From Deinococcus sedimenti (GTDB taxonomy: Bacteria > Deinococcota > Deinococci > Deinococcales > Deinococcaceae): DNA of 64,000 nt. The notes below the pieces were generated by a model, which saw only the letters and a program-made list of their open reading frames with translations, ran no database searches and was not told where the DNA came from. The translations under genes and the position numbers were made by a program. Below, in pieces: positions 1 to 12,297 of this stretch (position 1 is the stretch's first letter; the number at the start of each line of letters is the position of its first letter). The DNA is taken from positions 186,001 through 250,000 of the forward strand of contig NZ_BMQN01000002.1 of the NCBI RefSeq assembly GCF_014648135.1, given 5' to 3'.

Positions 1-379
1 GCGTCCCCAGGTACGCCTGGAGGTGCGCCGGAAAGGCGTCCAGCGTGATGGGCGTGCGTGGCGCGGCGACCAGCCGGTACACGCCAGCCTCGCCGGGCAC
101 GTGGTCGTACACGAACGCACCCCGGCGCTGCGGGGCGCACAGGTGCTCGTCGAACCCTCCCACGTCCACGCTGGTGTCCTCGGTCTCGGGGCGGGTATCC
201 AGCCACACGTGCGTGGCCTCCAGCAGTTCCTCGGACGCCAGCGCGGCGGCGGGCACCGTGTCGTCCCCGGCGGCCAGGAACTGCGCCACGAACCCGCGCG
301 GGTCGGTGGCGAACCAGTCGAATTCCACGCCCGCGATCTCCTCGCGGGTCAGGGGTGTGTGCGGCGTTTCCCCGGTCAT
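1..379 (-). CDS. Hypothetical protein, N-terminal part (cut by window start)
   Basis: The reading frame runs from an ATG at 379 to the window edge without a stop, giving about 126 residues. The protein is acidic, with no signal peptide, membrane segment or motif that I recognise. Its ATG overlaps the TGA of the next upstream gene by four bases (ATGA), so the two are very probably translationally coupled. Both encode small soluble proteins of unknown role, and co-transcription is the only functional hint. The family is unknown to me and the C-terminus lies outside the window. Confidence 0.7.
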   Translation of the reverse strand, partial: MTGETPHTPLTREEIAGVEFDWFATDPRGFVAQFLAAGDDTVPAAALASEELLEATHVWLDTRPETEDTSVDVGGFDEHLCAPQRRGAFVYDHVPGEAGVYRLVAAPRTPITLDAFPAHLQAYLGT

Positions 380-801
380 CAGGGGTTCAGGAGGTTCTGG
401 ATGGCCGGGGTCTGCTCGGGGAACTTCACCGCGACGTTCACGGTCGTCCCGGCGGGCGTGGCGGGGTCCACGTTGATCCAGTGGCTGGCCAGCACCGGCG
501 GGTTCGGCTGCGGATCGATGGCCCGCACGAGCACGCGGCCCTGCGGCGGCACGAACGCACACCAGCCCTCGGCGGTCGCGGCGAACGCCCGGACGGGCAG
601 CACGCTCTGCAGCGTCAGGTCGTCCGGGGTGGCCCAGTACTCGATCAGGAGGCTGGCCTGCTCGCGGCCCAGGTCCTCCGCGGCCACGTCCACCTGAATT
701 TCGATGCCGTCGGCACGGCCGGGAACGAGGTTCATCCAGCCCGGCACGACCAGGCGACCACTGAGGGCACTCTTGAACTGCTGAGGGACGGGCTGAGTCA
801 T
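379..801 (-). CDS. Hypothetical protein, 140 aa
   Basis: A complete 140-residue protein, soluble and rich in beta-prone stretches, with no recognised motif. The start is the ATG at 801. A -10 hexamer (TACGCT on the minus strand, 809-814) ends seven bases before it, so the mRNA is probably leaderless. It is the first gene of a pair, its stop overlapping the ATG of the partial gene at the window edge. Function unknown. Confidence 0.75.
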   Translation of the reverse strand: MTQPVPQQFKSALSGRLVVPGWMNLVPGRADGIEIQVDVAAEDLGREQASLLIEYWATPDDLTLQSVLPVRAFAATAEGWCAFVPPQGRVLVRAIDPQPNPPVLASHWINVDPATPAGTTVNVAVKFPEQTPAIQNLLNP

Positions 802-868
802 CCTGCCCAGCGTAGCGCACCGCCCTTCCCGGAATCTTTCAGACCGCGCGCCTCACTGTGCCGGGGCT

Positions 869-1003
869 TCAGCGGCGGATGGTGCGCAGCAGCGCGCGGA
901 TCACCACGAAGCCCACCGCGAAGAACAGCAGGGGCGTGAGGTTCACGGTCACTTCCGCGTCCTTCTCGGGTTCCAGGGGGTTCTGCCTGCGGTACTTGAT
1001 CAT
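869..1003 (-). CDS. Small single-pass membrane protein, 44 aa
   Basis: A short frame encodes a 44-residue protein. The N-terminal 20 residues are charged (basic then acidic), followed by one hydrophobic segment (about residues 22-40) and an Arg-rich end. This looks like a small single-pass inner-membrane protein with a basic tail. A TAGGCT -10 element (1011-1016) sits exactly seven bases before the ATG, the same leaderless arrangement seen for larger genes here, which supports it as a real gene. Function unknown; no homologue recalled. Confidence 0.6.
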   Translation of the reverse strand: MIKYRRQNPLEPEKDAEVTVNLTPLLFFAVGFVVIRALLRTIRR

Positions 1004-1135
1004 GCGCCCCAGCCTACGCCGGGGCGCGCGCGGGGGCGCACACAAATCGTTAAGCCTGCCCGTTCAGTGCCGGGCGTCCAGTCCACGCGGCCCGGCCCGT
1101 TGCGCCCCGGCCCGCGCGGCGGTAGAACTGCCCCC

Positions 1136-2206
1136 GTGACCACCGACACCGCCCACCCCGGCGCCACCCTGCCCGGCACCATGCGCGCCCTGAGCAAACA
1201 ACACGCCCAGGAAGGCATCTGGATGACCGAGGCGCCCGTCCCCACGCCCGGCCCGAACGACCTGCTCATCAAGGTCCGCAAGGGCAGCATCTGCGGCACG
1301 GACGTGCACATCTACAAGTGGGACACCTGGGCGCAGAAGACCATTCCCGTCCCCATGATCGTCGGGCACGAGTACGTGGGCACGGTCGCCGCGATCGGCA
1401 GCGAGGTCCGCGGCTTCCAGATCGGCGACCGCGTCAGCGGCGAGGGCCACGTCACCTGCGGGCACTGCCGCAACTGCCGCGCCGGACGCCGCCACCTGTG
1501 CCGCAACACCCTCGGCGTCGGCGTGAACCGCCCCGGGTCCTTCGCGGAGTACCTCGTGCTGCCCGCCTTCAACGCCTTCAAACTCCCCGACGATATCCCG
1601 GACGACATCGCCGCGATCTTCGATCCCTTCGGGAACGCCGTGCACACCGCCCTGAGCTTCGACCTCGTCGGCGAGGACGTCCTGATCACCGGCGCCGGAC
1701 CCATCGGCGTGATGGCCGCCGCCGTCGCCCGGCACGTCGGCGCGCGCAACGTCGTCATCACGGACATCAACGACTACCGCCTGGACCTCGCCCGGAAGAT
1801 GGGCGTCACCCGCGCCGTGAACGTCGCCCACGAGGACCTCCGCACCGTCATGACCGAACTCGGCATGACCGAAGGCTTCGACGTCGGCCTGGAAATGAGC
1901 GGCTCCGGCCCCGCCTTCGCGCAGATGGTCGACGTCATGAACAACGGCGGCAAGATCGCCCTGCTCGGCATCCCTGCCGGACGCGTGGATATCGACTGGA
2001 ACGGCGTCATCTTCAAGATGCTGACCATCAAGGGCATCTACGGCCGCGAGATGTTCGAAACCTGGTACAAGATGGCCGCCCTCATCCAGTCCGGCCTCGA
2101 CCTGACCCCCATCATCACCCACCACTTCCCCATCAGCGAGTACCAGCAGGGCTTCGACGCCATGCTCGGCGGCCAGAGCGGCAAAGTCATCCTGAACTGG
2201 GAATAG
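1136..2206 (+). CDS. tdh: L-threonine 3-dehydrogenase
   Basis: Oxidises L-threonine with NAD+ to 2-amino-3-ketobutyrate in threonine catabolism. It is a zinc-dependent medium-chain dehydrogenase and matches the E. coli enzyme almost end to end. It has ICGTDVHIY with the catalytic-zinc Cys, GHEYVG, the structural zinc cluster CGHCRNC..C, and GAGPIG for NAD binding. I start at GTG 1136 because a TAGAAC hexamer ends seven bases upstream. That adds 15 residues to the canonical start MRALSKQ (ATG 1181, 341 aa), which lacks any ribosome site. The usual partner kbl is not adjacent; the gene stands alone. Confidence 0.93.
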   Translation: MTTDTAHPGATLPGTMRALSKQHAQEGIWMTEAPVPTPGPNDLLIKVRKGSICGTDVHIYKWDTWAQKTIPVPMIVGHEYVGTVAAIGSEVRGFQIGDRVSGEGHVTCGHCRNCRAGRRHLCRNTLGVGVNRPGSFAEYLVLPAFNAFKLPDDIPDDIAAIFDPFGNAVHTALSFDLVGEDVLITGAGPIGVMAAAVARHVGARNVVITDINDYRLDLARKMGVTRAVNVAHEDLRTVMTELGMTEGFDVGLEMSGSGPAFAQMVDVMNNGGKIALLGIPAGRVDIDWNGVIFKMLTIKGIYGREMFETWYKMAALIQSGLDLTPIITHHFPISEYQQGFDAMLGGQSGKVILNWE

Positions 2207-2216
2207 GGGATGCGGG

Positions 2217-2555
2217 TTAGGCGTCGCCCATCAGTTCGGCTGGAAAGGGCGGCACGCACCAGCGTCCGCTGGGGCCGGGCGGCGCCTGAAGCAACCTCAA
2301 CCAAACGGCCTCCCCGGCCGCCAGCGGTCCGGTCAGGAACGCCTCGGCATCGATGCTGACCTCGCCGTCATCGTTCACCTGTGGATCAAACCCGATCTCG
2401 AATTCGGGTTCGGTCGGGTCGGACCAGAACAGTCGCGCCGATTCCATGACCGGTTCAAGGGTGAGCCCCAGCCCACGCAGCCGCAGGACGACCCCGTGAG
2501 CGAGGTCGCAGCGCCAGATGTCCTGATCTTGCCTCCAGGCGGGCGTCGTGGTCAT
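2217..2555 (-). CDS. Hypothetical protein, 112 aa
   Basis: A 112-residue soluble acidic protein convergent with tdh, ending 10 bases beyond the tdh stop. It has several Trp residues and a run of short beta-like segments; no catalytic motif is visible. The start ATG at 2555 is preceded by TACACT (2563-2568 on the minus strand) at a distance of seven bases, the local leaderless pattern. The frame is open further upstream, but that extension crosses the promoter and the trpS leader, so it is not used. Function unknown. Confidence 0.7.
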   Translation of the reverse strand: MTTTPAWRQDQDIWRCDLAHGVVLRLRGLGLTLEPVMESARLFWSDPTEPEFEIGFDPQVNDDGEVSIDAEAFLTGPLAAGEAVWLRLLQAPPGPSGRWCVPPFPAELMGDA

Positions 2556-2628
2556 TGCGCCCAGTGTAGGCGCCGCGCGCCGTTTCCCCCTCGCCATCTG
2601 GCGGATGCCCAACTCCGCTTCCCTGCGG

Positions 2629-2634
2629 CATGCT
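2629..2634 (+). promoter_or_regulatory. -10 element of the trpS leader transcript
   Basis: CATGCT ends seven bases before the ATG of the short leader ORF. By analogy with the other TANNNT-like boxes in this window it would start transcription at or next to that ATG. Confidence 0.5.
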
Positions 2635-2641
2635 GCCTCGC

Positions 2642-3801
<1,160 letters not shown>

Positions 3802-3810
3802 ACGGGGTGC

Positions 3811-3940
3811 GGGAGGCGGTGCGCGGGAAGTGGGTCGGGAGTGTCGGGGGGGTTAGTCTTGTGAACGCCGCGCAGCTGGACCTCTCAGGGGTTCCCACTT
3901 CCCACTCTCCACTTCCGACTCACTCCGCGCACCGCTTCCT
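3811..3940. repeat. Imperfect long inverted repeat between trpS and dnaJ
   Basis: The left arm contains GGCGGTGCGCGG (about 3815-3826) and GGGAAGTGGG (3825-3834). The right arm contains their near-complements, CCCACTTCCC (3894-3903) and CGCGCACCGC (about 3926-3935). The G/A-rich GGGAGTG-type arms resemble those at 24152-24290, so both may belong to a third repeat family. No gene is seen in 3802-4034; the rest is the upstream region of dnaJ. Confidence 0.45.
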
Positions 3941-4034
3941 GCATCCCGCCTCCCTGTTCCGTGCCCACTTTTCCTGAGTGTGGTCGTGTTAACCTGTGGC
4001 CGGAGGTCGGGCCTCGCCCGGCGAGACACGACAT

Positions 4035-5155
<1,121 letters not shown>

Positions 5156-5159
<4 letters not shown>

Positions 5160-5488
5160 TGAACTACACGAACCGCAGGGGGGGGCTGCTGGGCGCCGCG
5201 ATTCTGAGTGTGACTCTGGTGGCCTGCGCCGCCGATCAGATCGTCACGCCGGACGAATACACGCGCCTGATGCCCGGCATGACGCTGGTGCAGGTGCAGC
5301 AGGTTGTCGGGGATCAGGGGCAGCCGGTGCAGGCCATTGCCGGTCAGGTGCACCGCTGGCAGAACCAGGACGGCAGCTTCGCGCAGGGAACGTTCCTAGC
5401 GGGCCGCGCCGTGGACTTCGACCAGGAGGGCCTGATGGGCAGCGTGTCCAAGTCGAAAAGCAAATCCAAGAAGTCCCGCCGCCGCTGA
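5156..5488 (+). CDS. Small lipoprotein, SmpA/BamE-like fold possible
   Basis: A 110-residue protein with a basic start, a hydrophobic stretch and a lipobox LVAC (Cys about 22), so probably a lipoprotein. The mature part contains [22 protein letters not shown], the G-M-T-x-x-x-V pattern seen in the small SmpA/OmlA and DUF3862 folds. The C-terminus is a run of Ser/Lys/Arg. It overlaps the dnaJ stop by four bases and is presumably co-transcribed, but a functional link to DnaJ is not implied because one acts in the cytoplasm and the other in the envelope. Confidence 0.7.
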
Positions 5489-5502
5489 ACCCGCTGGCTT
5501 TC

Positions 5503-5533
5503 GACGGCTCCCGGTGTGATCCCGGGGGCCGTC
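5503..5533. terminator. Hairpin between convergent genes
   Basis: A 12-bp stem GACGGCTCCCGG with one G-T pair (5503-5514 with 5522-5533) and a seven-base loop lies between the lipoprotein gene and the convergent oxidoreductase gene. There is no long T-run. Confidence 0.5.
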
Positions 5534-5539
5534 GGTCTG

Positions 5540-6970
5540 TCATGGAGCGCGGAGCCTGAACTCGTCGTGCAGGGCGGCATGAGCGGCGTGGTATCCGCTC
5601 ATGCCGTGGATGCCGCCGCCGGGCGGGGTGGCGCTGGAGCAGAGGTACACCCCTTTCACCGGGGTGCGGTACGGGGTGGGGGTGGGCAGCGGGCGGGCCA
5701 GCAGGCCCCACAGGTCGCCGCGCCCGCCGTTCACGTCCCCGCCCTGGAAGACCGGACTGAACGCCTGTAACTCGGGGGCGGTGGTGCGGCGCCGGGCCAG
5801 GATCAGGTCGCGCCAGCCGGGCGCGAAGCGGTCGATCTGTGCCTCCATCGGCCCGCTGGCGTCGCCCGCGAAGCCGGACGGGACGTGCGAGTACGCCCAG
5901 AACGTGTGCTGCCCGGCGGGTGCGCGGCTGGGGTCGAACAGGCTGTGCTGCGCGGCGAGCACGTAGGGCCGCGCAGCCACCTGCCGCCCCGCGACCCGCT
6001 CGGACAGGGTGACGTCCGGCGCGAGGCCGCCCAGGTGTACGGTCGCGGCGCGCGCCACGCGCGGGTCCGCCCAGGGCATGGGGCCGGACAGCGCGTAGTC
6101 GAGTTTCTGAAGGCCCGGCCCGTAGCGGTACCCCTCCAGCGCGGCGCGGTACCAGCCGGGCGCGCGGTCCCCCAGCACATCCAGCAGCACGTGGGGGCTG
6201 CTGTCCACCAGGGTCACGCGGGCGGGCGGCAGGTCACGCGCGGACCTCACGGTCACGCCGGTCAGGACCTTGCCGCCCAGGAATTCCAGGTACGCGCGCA
6301 GGGCGTCCGCCAGCGCCTGCGCCCCCCCGCGTGGGAACGGCCAGCCGACCGCATGCGCCAACAGCGCCAGCACCAGCGTCACGGCCGCCGTGCCGGGCGC
6401 ACTCAGCGGCAGGTTGCTGTGCGCCGCCAGACCCGCCCACAGCGCGCGGCCCTCCGGCGTGCGGAAGAGGGTGTCGCCGACCAGCTGCGCGCTCGGGAGG
6501 CCCCGCAGTCCGAACCGCACCAGGGACAGCGGGTGACGGGGCAGGCGCGGCAGGGGCCGCAGCAGGTCGTCCAGCAGCCCCTCCCAGTCGTGCATGAGCG
6601 GCCCCATCAGGCGCACCCAGGCGGGACCATCCCGCCCCAGGGCCTCGGCGGTCGCGTGCAGGTCCCGTTCCAGAGTCGCGCTCCGCCCGCCCGGCAGCGG
6701 ATGGGTGGCGGGGGCGTCGGGCTGCACCCAGTCCAGCCCGAACGCGTGCAGCGGCCACGCCCGGAACGCCGGACTGGCCGCCGCCAGCGGATGAATCGCC
6801 GACCCCACGTCATGCGTGAAGCCCGGCAGCGTCAGGGGCGCGCTGCTCAGGCCACCTCCGACCCGGGCATGCGTTTCGAGCACCTGCACGCGCAGCCCCG
6901 CGCGGGCCAGCGTCACGGCCGCCGACAGGCCGTTCGGTCCGGCCCCCACCACCACGGCGTCCAGCGTCAT
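5540..6970 (-). CDS. FAD-dependent oxidoreductase, phytoene desaturase-like (CrtI/PYROXD2 group)
   Basis: 476 residues with an N-terminal Rossmann FAD motif ([13 protein letters not shown], residues 6-18), the adjoining E-x(7)-GGG segment, and a C-terminal [13 protein letters not shown] region that closes the FAD site, as in the NAD(P)/FAD amine-oxidase/CrtI superfamily. The sequence is closer to the PYROXD2-type branch than to carotenoid CrtI, so the substrate is unknown. ATG 6970 is chosen because TAGCCT (6977-6982, minus strand) ends six bases upstream. It is monocistronic and divergent from prs. No carotenoid genes are nearby, which argues against calling it CrtI. Confidence 0.8.
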   Translation of the reverse strand: MTLDAVVVGAGPNGLSAAVTLARAGLRVQVLETHARVGGGLSSAPLTLPGFTHDVGSAIHPLAAASPAFRAWPLHAFGLDWVQPDAPATHPLPGGRSATLERDLHATAEALGRDGPAWVRLMGPLMHDWEGLLDDLLRPLPRLPRHPLSLVRFGLRGLPSAQLVGDTLFRTPEGRALWAGLAAHSNLPLSAPGTAAVTLVLALLAHAVGWPFPRGGAQALADALRAYLEFLGGKVLTGVTVRSARDLPPARVTLVDSSPHVLLDVLGDRAPGWYRAALEGYRYGPGLQKLDYALSGPMPWADPRVARAATVHLGGLAPDVTLSERVAGRQVAARPYVLAAQHSLFDPSRAPAGQHTFWAYSHVPSGFAGDASGPMEAQIDRFAPGWRDLILARRRTTAPELQAFSPVFQGGDVNGGRGDLWGLLARPLPTPTPYRTPVKGVYLCSSATPPGGGIHGMSGYHAAHAALHDEFRLRAP

Positions 6971-7056
6971 ACCCACAGGCTAACGCCCCCGCCCCCGCGT
7001 CCCCCTTGAGCGGACATTCACCGCCCGTGTTCCCCGCCCGGGCACGCCCCCCCGGT

Positions 7057-7086
7057 ATGACAGTCCCATCACGGGGCAGGTATGCT
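7057..7086 (+). promoter_or_regulatory. prs promoter (-35 ATGACA, -10 TATGCT)
   Basis: ATGACA (7057-7062) and TATGCT (7081-7086) are separated by 18 bases, a sigma-70-type arrangement. It would give a leader of about 75 bases, so this is one of the few non-leaderless genes here, consistent with the ribosome site in front of prs. Confidence 0.6.
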
Positions 7087-7166
7087 GCTGAGCGGTCAAC
7101 AGCCGCGCCCGCCCGGGCGCGTATCAACACCCCGCCCACGTCCCACCCCCTTCTGGAGGATTTCCC

Positions 7167-8162
<996 letters not shown>

Positions 8163-8180
8163 GCAGCGCGTCAGGACGGT

Positions 8181-8206
8181 GGGGAGGGGTCGCGAGATCC
8201 CTCCCC
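8181..8206. terminator. Hairpin between prs and the convergent gene
   Basis: GGGGAGGG (8181-8188) pairs perfectly with CCCTCCCC (8199-8206) across a ten-base loop. It can act on both strands; the T content downstream is modest. Confidence 0.5.
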
Positions 8207-8237
8207 GCTCTGTCTTGCCGTGTGGGCTGAGCCGGTC

Positions 8238-8696
8238 TTACTGGGGTTTCCGGGACACCCGGTACTTCCACGAAATCTGCTCCACTGGGGCCGGGCGCGT
8301 CTCGATCAGGTGTGCCGTTCCGAAGGGCCGGGCGATGCCGAGGCGTCCATACCCGGTGTCGCCCACGAACAGATCGTAGGCATGCAGCGCGTCCTGAGCC
8401 GGATCCAGGGTCAGCCGGAAGTAGACGGGGGTCAGGCCAGGGTCGATCAGGAGAATGGCCCAGCCATAGAGTTCTGCCGCGTTCGCCGCCAGCTTGCGGA
8501 CGCTGGTGAGCAGAGTGCCGTCCAGGTATTCATTTTCCCACGCTGGGTACGTTTCGCGCAGCAGCTGCGGAATGAAGTACGTCAGGTCGTCCTGGAGACT
8601 GATGGACAGTTCCGGGGAGACTTCTGAATCGGTCTGGGTCTGGCTGAGCAGTTCACGCAGGTGGGCTGCGAGCCGTGATTCGAGTGACTGGGACAT
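8238..8696 (-). CDS. Hypothetical protein, 152 aa
   Basis: A soluble acidic protein whose first 40 residues are helical and Gln/Leu-rich, followed by a mixed alpha/beta region. I see no catalytic motif. The start is the ATG at 8696. An AT-rich CATAAT box (8713-8718, minus strand) lies about 16 bases upstream, with GGAG between, so a short leader with a ribosome site is likely. It converges on prs and lies just downstream of the large membrane-protein gene on the same strand. Function unknown. Confidence 0.7.
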   Translation of the reverse strand: MSQSLESRLAAHLRELLSQTQTDSEVSPELSISLQDDLTYFIPQLLRETYPAWENEYLDGTLLTSVRKLAANAAELYGWAILLIDPGLTPVYFRLTLDPAQDALHAYDLFVGDTGYGRLGIARPFGTAHLIETRPAPVEQISWKYRVSRKPQ

Positions 8697-8714
8697 TGGG
8701 CGCTCCGGGCACCA

Positions 8715-10205
8715 TTATGCCGTGGGCGGGGCGAGCCAGCGGGCGCGGGGCAGGAGCAGGAGCAGCAGCGTGGCGGCCAGGACGGTGAGGATCAGGCCCG
8801 CGTGACCGCCGGTCAGGAACGCCAGGGGCAGCGCGGCGCTGGCGAGCAGGGGCAGGAGGGGCGTGCGGGCCTGTCTGGGACCCCCGAGGATCACCCAGGC
8901 GAGGGCCGCGCCCGCGAGGCTGCCGAGGATCTCGGCGAGCAGGAGGGGCAGGTACGCGGTCAGGACGCCGCCGAGGGTGAAGCCCAGCGCGAGGCCCAGC
9001 AGCGCGCCGCCGAGCGTGAGGGGCGCGAGGGGCGTGCGGCGCGTGACGGCCCACAGCGGGATCAGGAGGGCGGCGAGCACGACGGCGAGGCCCTGCGTGA
9101 GGTGGACCTTGGTGAGGGTCTCGCGGACGCTGCCCTGCGTGAAGACCACGGCGACGTCCTGCGCGGTGACGGCGTTCTTCAGCTGCCAGCGCAGCGTGGC
9201 GGGGCCGCCCAGCCCGGAACTGCCCAGCGCGGGTCGGGTCTGGCTGGTGGGAAACAGCGAGTACCGCTGGAACTTGGCCGGGCGGTCGGCGGTGACGGTC
9301 ACGTCGAGGTCCCGGATGGCCTCGCGGCGGCTGAGCTGGTAACTCCAGGCGCGGGAGCCCTGGTGTGCGTACGCGACCTGCACGTCCACGCTGCCCCCGG
9401 CGGGGACCTGCCCCTCCCAGACGTTGCCGTTCAGGAGGTCGCTGGCGCTGAGGGCCTGCCCGTTCACGGTCAGGGTGAAGCCGCTGAGGGTGCCGCTCCC
9501 GCCGGGCAGCGGGAACGCGAAGCGCAGCGTGGCGGGCGTGTCCAGCGGGTTGCGGAAGCGGTAGCTGGCCTGGAAGGCGGCGTTGTAGTACGTGCCGCGC
9601 CCCCCGGCGGGGTCCACGAAGCGCAGGTCCGCGCGGACGACGCTGCGGTCGAAGTCCAGCGGGCGTTCGGACTGCATGACGACCTCTCGCGTGTACCGCA
9701 GGCCTTCGGGCGTCCGGGTGAAGTTCTCGCGGAGGTCCTGCACGGTGTCGCCGGGGTTTCCCAGGTACGGCAGCAGCCCTTCGAGGCTGTTGTTGACGCT
9801 GACGCGCGTGGCGACGTCGTTCGGCAGCAGGAGGCTGCGGGTGTACGTGCGGTTCTCGACGAGGCTGGCGCGGGGGGCGGTCTGCACGGTCTGGCCGCCG
9901 TCGGGGTCGGCGGCGTTGGCGTAGCGGGCGCTCTGCTGCGCGGCGATGCGGGCGTCCACGGCGCGGCGCGACACGTTCAGCACGAGCAGCGCCCCGCCCA
10001 GCAGCAGCGCGGCCAGCGCCCACCCGCCGAGCTGTGGCGCGCGGGTGCCCAGCCAGTGCAGCGTGCGGCGGGCGCGGTCCCGGTCGATCAGGGCGAGCCC
10101 CGCGAGGGCCAGCGCCAGTGCAGCCAGTACCAGGGCAGCGGGCAGGGCGAGGTCGAGCAGGGCGTGCAGCGCGCCGAGCAGGGCGGTCAGGGCAGTCTGA
10201 ACCAT
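8715..10205 (-). CDS. Polytopic membrane protein with extracytoplasmic domain (VIT/CreD-like topology)
   Basis: 496 residues. Two N-terminal membrane segments (about 5-40 and 60-82) precede an extracytoplasmic domain of about 270 residues and then about six C-terminal membrane segments. The soluble part has YRFRNPLDTPATLRFAFPLP, which resembles the VIT motif of inter-alpha-trypsin-type proteins; the overall layout recalls CreD. Neither match is firm. The start is ATG 10205, with AGGAGG four bases upstream. The frame is open far beyond this start, but the ribosome site decides it. Divergent from the kinase-like gene at 10326. Function unknown, probably an envelope protein. Confidence 0.72.
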   Translation of the reverse strand: MVQTALTALLGALHALLDLALPAALVLAALALALAGLALIDRDRARRTLHWLGTRAPQLGGWALAALLLGGALLVLNVSRRAVDARIAAQQSARYANAADPDGGQTVQTAPRASLVENRTYTRSLLLPNDVATRVSVNNSLEGLLPYLGNPGDTVQDLRENFTRTPEGLRYTREVVMQSERPLDFDRSVVRADLRFVDPAGGRGTYYNAAFQASYRFRNPLDTPATLRFAFPLPGGSGTLSGFTLTVNGQALSASDLLNGNVWEGQVPAGGSVDVQVAYAHQGSRAWSYQLSRREAIRDLDVTVTADRPAKFQRYSLFPTSQTRPALGSSGLGGPATLRWQLKNAVTAQDVAVVFTQGSVRETLTKVHLTQGLAVVLAALLIPLWAVTRRTPLAPLTLGGALLGLALGFTLGGVLTAYLPLLLAEILGSLAGAALAWVILGGPRQARTPLLPLLASAALPLAFLTGGHAGLILTVLAATLLLLLLPRARWLAPPTA

Positions 10206-10325
10206 GGGGCCTCCTGGGGATGGGGGAGAGGTTGTGGTGGGTGTTGCTCTCCGGAGTACACCACTCATGCGCTTCGTGAAGCGTCCCTCTTTGGTTGCAG
10301 GGATCGGCGCGCGGCACGATGGAGC

Positions 10326-11219
10326 ATGACGCTCCTCGACCTGCCCGTGCGGCCCCTGACCCCGCTGCTGGAGATGCACCTGGGCGCTGGGGTCCGCTCG
10401 GCGCAGCGGCTGCACGGCGGGGACATCAGCGACACGTTCCGGCTGGACACCACGCGCGGCCCCTTTGTCCTGAAGACCTCGCCGCAGAAGGCCGGCCGCT
10501 GTCTGCCGGACGGCTTCTACGCCGCCGAGGCGCACGGCCTGAGCCTGCTGCGTGCCGCGCCACTGGTCACCCCGGACGTCATCGCGCACGGCAGTGGTCC
10601 AGGCGGGCAGCCGTACCTGCTGCTGTCGTGGCTGCCGCCCGGCGAGGACACGCCCGCCGCGCAGGACGCCCTGGGGCGCGGCCTCGCGGCGCTGCACGCC
10701 CGTCCAGCTCCGTGCTTCGGGGAGCTGCCGGACAACTACTTCGCGTCGCTGGCGCAGCGCAACCCGTCCGCCGCGGGTGCCGCCGAGTTCTTCTGGTCGG
10801 CGCGGCTGGAGCCTCTGCTGACCCGCGAGCGGCTGCACCTGACGCCCCGCGACCGGGCGGGCTTCGACACGCTGCGGGAGCGCCTGCCGGACCTGATCCC
10901 ACCCGAGCCGCCTGCGCTGGTGCACGGTGACCTGTGGCACGGGAACGTGCACTACACGCCGCGCGGTCCGGCCCTGATCGACCCGGCAGTCGGCTATAGC
11001 CACCGCGAGGTGGACGTGGCGGCCCTGCGGCTGTTCGGCGGGGTGCCCCGGCGGGTCTTCCAGGCGTACCACGAGGCGTTCCCGCTGGCGGACGGCTGGG
11101 AGGCCCGCGCGGCATTGTGGAACCTGTACCCGCTGCTGGCGCACCTGCTGCTGTTCGGCGAGGGGTACCTGGGCCGCACGCGCGAGGCGCTCCACGCGGC
11201 CCTCAACCCCGTTAGGTAA
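10326..11219 (+). CDS. Fructosamine/ketosamine 3-kinase family protein
   Basis: 297 residues of the fructosamine kinase/aminoglycoside phosphotransferase fold. It has the N-lobe [10 protein letters not shown] and FVLKTS (likely ATP-binding Lys), the catalytic loop HGDLWHGN at about residue 200, and the metal-binding Asp in [19 protein letters not shown]. That last segment (DPAxxYxHRExDxA) is typical of the fructosamine-3-kinase group, which phosphorylates sugar-modified lysines so that they decompose (deglycation). The start is ATG 10326; the longer open frame upstream is antisense shadow of the membrane protein gene. The substrate is inferred from family only. Confidence 0.82.
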   Translation: MTLLDLPVRPLTPLLEMHLGAGVRSAQRLHGGDISDTFRLDTTRGPFVLKTSPQKAGRCLPDGFYAAEAHGLSLLRAAPLVTPDVIAHGSGPGGQPYLLLSWLPPGEDTPAAQDALGRGLAALHARPAPCFGELPDNYFASLAQRNPSAAGAAEFFWSARLEPLLTRERLHLTPRDRAGFDTLRERLPDLIPPEPPALVHGDLWHGNVHYTPRGPALIDPAVGYSHREVDVAALRLFGGVPRRVFQAYHEAFPLADGWEARAALWNLYPLLAHLLLFGEGYLGRTREALHAALNPVR

Positions 11220-11226
11220 GTTTTGC

Positions 11227-11245
11227 AAATCAGTTGATTTATCAA
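11227..11245. promoter_or_regulatory. Overlapping palindromes upstream of the VOC gene (candidate operator)
   Basis: AAATCA-GT-TGATTT (11227-11240) and TTGAT-TT-ATCAA (11234-11245) are two perfect inverted repeats sharing bases. They lie between a TTGCAA box (11223-11228) and TATAAG (11248-11253), where a repressor would block transcription. This 30-base stretch is strikingly AT-rich for the window. MarR-type regulators often control ring-cleavage/VOC genes, but no such regulator is adjacent. Confidence 0.55.
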
Positions 11246-11268
11246 AGTATAAGGGGCACACTGGAGGC

Positions 11269-12159
11269 ATGACCATCACCTCCGTCCTGCCTGCCAGCAC
11301 CCACGTCGGCCCGGTCCACCTGAACGTCCGCGACCTGAACGGCACCGCCGCGTTCTACGCCACCCTGCTGGGGCTCAGCGCGACCACGCAGGCCGACCCC
11401 ACCCAGGCGGACACCGACATCACCCTGGCCGCGCAGGGCGCGCCGCTGCTGCACCTGCACGCCACGCCGGACCTGCCGCGCGCGCCCGTCAGCCGACCTG
11501 GCCTGTACCACACTGCCTTCCTGCTCCCCACCCGCGCCGACCTGGGCCGCTGGCTGGCGCACGCCGCGCGGCTGGGCCTGCGGATCGGCAGCGGCGACCA
11601 CCTCGTCAGCGAGGCCTTCTACCTCAGCGACCCCGAAGGGAACGGCATCGAGGTGTACGCCGACCGCCCGCGCGACACCTGGACGTGGCGCGGCGGGCAG
11701 GTGCAGATGGACACGAAAGCCGTGGACGCCGCCGCCGTCCTCGCGGCCGCCGGGATCGATCCCGCCACGCTGGACGGCGCTGTCGCCTTCACCGCGCCGC
11801 AGGGCACGACCGTCGGGCACGTGCACCTGAAGGTCGGCAGCGCCGCGCAGGCCGCCCAGTGGTACCGGGACACCCTCGGCCTGGACGTCGTCGCGGACCT
11901 GGGCAGCGCCGCGTTCCTCTCGTGGGGTGGGTACCACCACCACGTCGGCCTGAACGAATGGCACAGCGCCGGGCAGCCCGCCCCCACCGCGCCCGCCGCC
12001 GGACTGAGTGGCGTGACCTTCCACACCCCCGACCTCGGCGCCCTGCGCGCCCACCTTGCGGGCCGCGCGGACGTGCAGGACGCGGGCGACCACCTGACCC
12101 TGAGTGACCCCTGGGGCAACCGCGTGACCGTCGCGCACAGCAGAATTCAGGAGGATTGA
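11269..12159 (+). CDS. VOC-family dioxygenase-like protein (CatE-like)
   Basis: 296 residues made of two vicinal-oxygen-chelate modules (about 12-130 and 165-290). Metal-ligand candidates are His in [15 protein letters not shown] and YHTAF, and Glu in [12 protein letters not shown]. The pattern matches CatE/catechol 2,3-dioxygenase-like proteins that often act in quinone or electrophile resistance. ATG 11269 gives [13 protein letters not shown] lies only one base away, so a TSS close to the start is possible. The last codons (SRIQED and stop) lie inside a repeat hairpin, so the C-terminus was probably replaced when the repeat inserted. Confidence 0.82.
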   Translation: MTITSVLPASTHVGPVHLNVRDLNGTAAFYATLLGLSATTQADPTQADTDITLAAQGAPLLHLHATPDLPRAPVSRPGLYHTAFLLPTRADLGRWLAHAARLGLRIGSGDHLVSEAFYLSDPEGNGIEVYADRPRDTWTWRGGQVQMDTKAVDAAAVLAAAGIDPATLDGAVAFTAPQGTTVGHVHLKVGSAAQAAQWYRDTLGLDVVADLGSAAFLSWGGYHHHVGLNEWHSAGQPAPTAPAAGLSGVTFHTPDLGALRAHLAGRADVQDAGDHLTLSDPWGNRVTVAHSRIQED

Positions 12160-12275
12160 AGGTGCCCTTCAATCCTCCTGAACGAGCGGAGCGAGCACCT
12201 GACAATACCGGCGGTTGGAAGTGGAATTGAAGGGCGTGGTGTTGGCCCTTCAATGGAACTGGACACCGCTGTCAG
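12134..12275 (+). repeat. Dispersed repeat family 1, copy A
   Basis: The left end contains a perfect 17-bp hairpin, TTCAGGAGGATTGAAGG (12146-12162), with three-base loop TGC and the complement at 12166-12182. GAGCGGAGCGAG follows, then GCGGTTGGAAGTGGAATTGA, and an end ACCGCTGTCAG. Copies B, C and D share this order. The TGA of the VOC gene (12157-12159) is inside the stem. Confidence 0.7.
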
Positions 12276-12297
12276 CGCTGATTCTGTACGCTGGGGC

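Noticed and set aside
5540..6970. Carotenoid phytoene desaturase (crtI)
   Set aside because: FAD motifs fit the superfamily, but the sequence is of the PYROXD2-like branch and no crt gene is near.
8802..10325. Upstream extension of the fructosamine kinase-like frame
   Set aside because: The extension is antisense to the membrane protein gene; homology begins only at ATG 10326.
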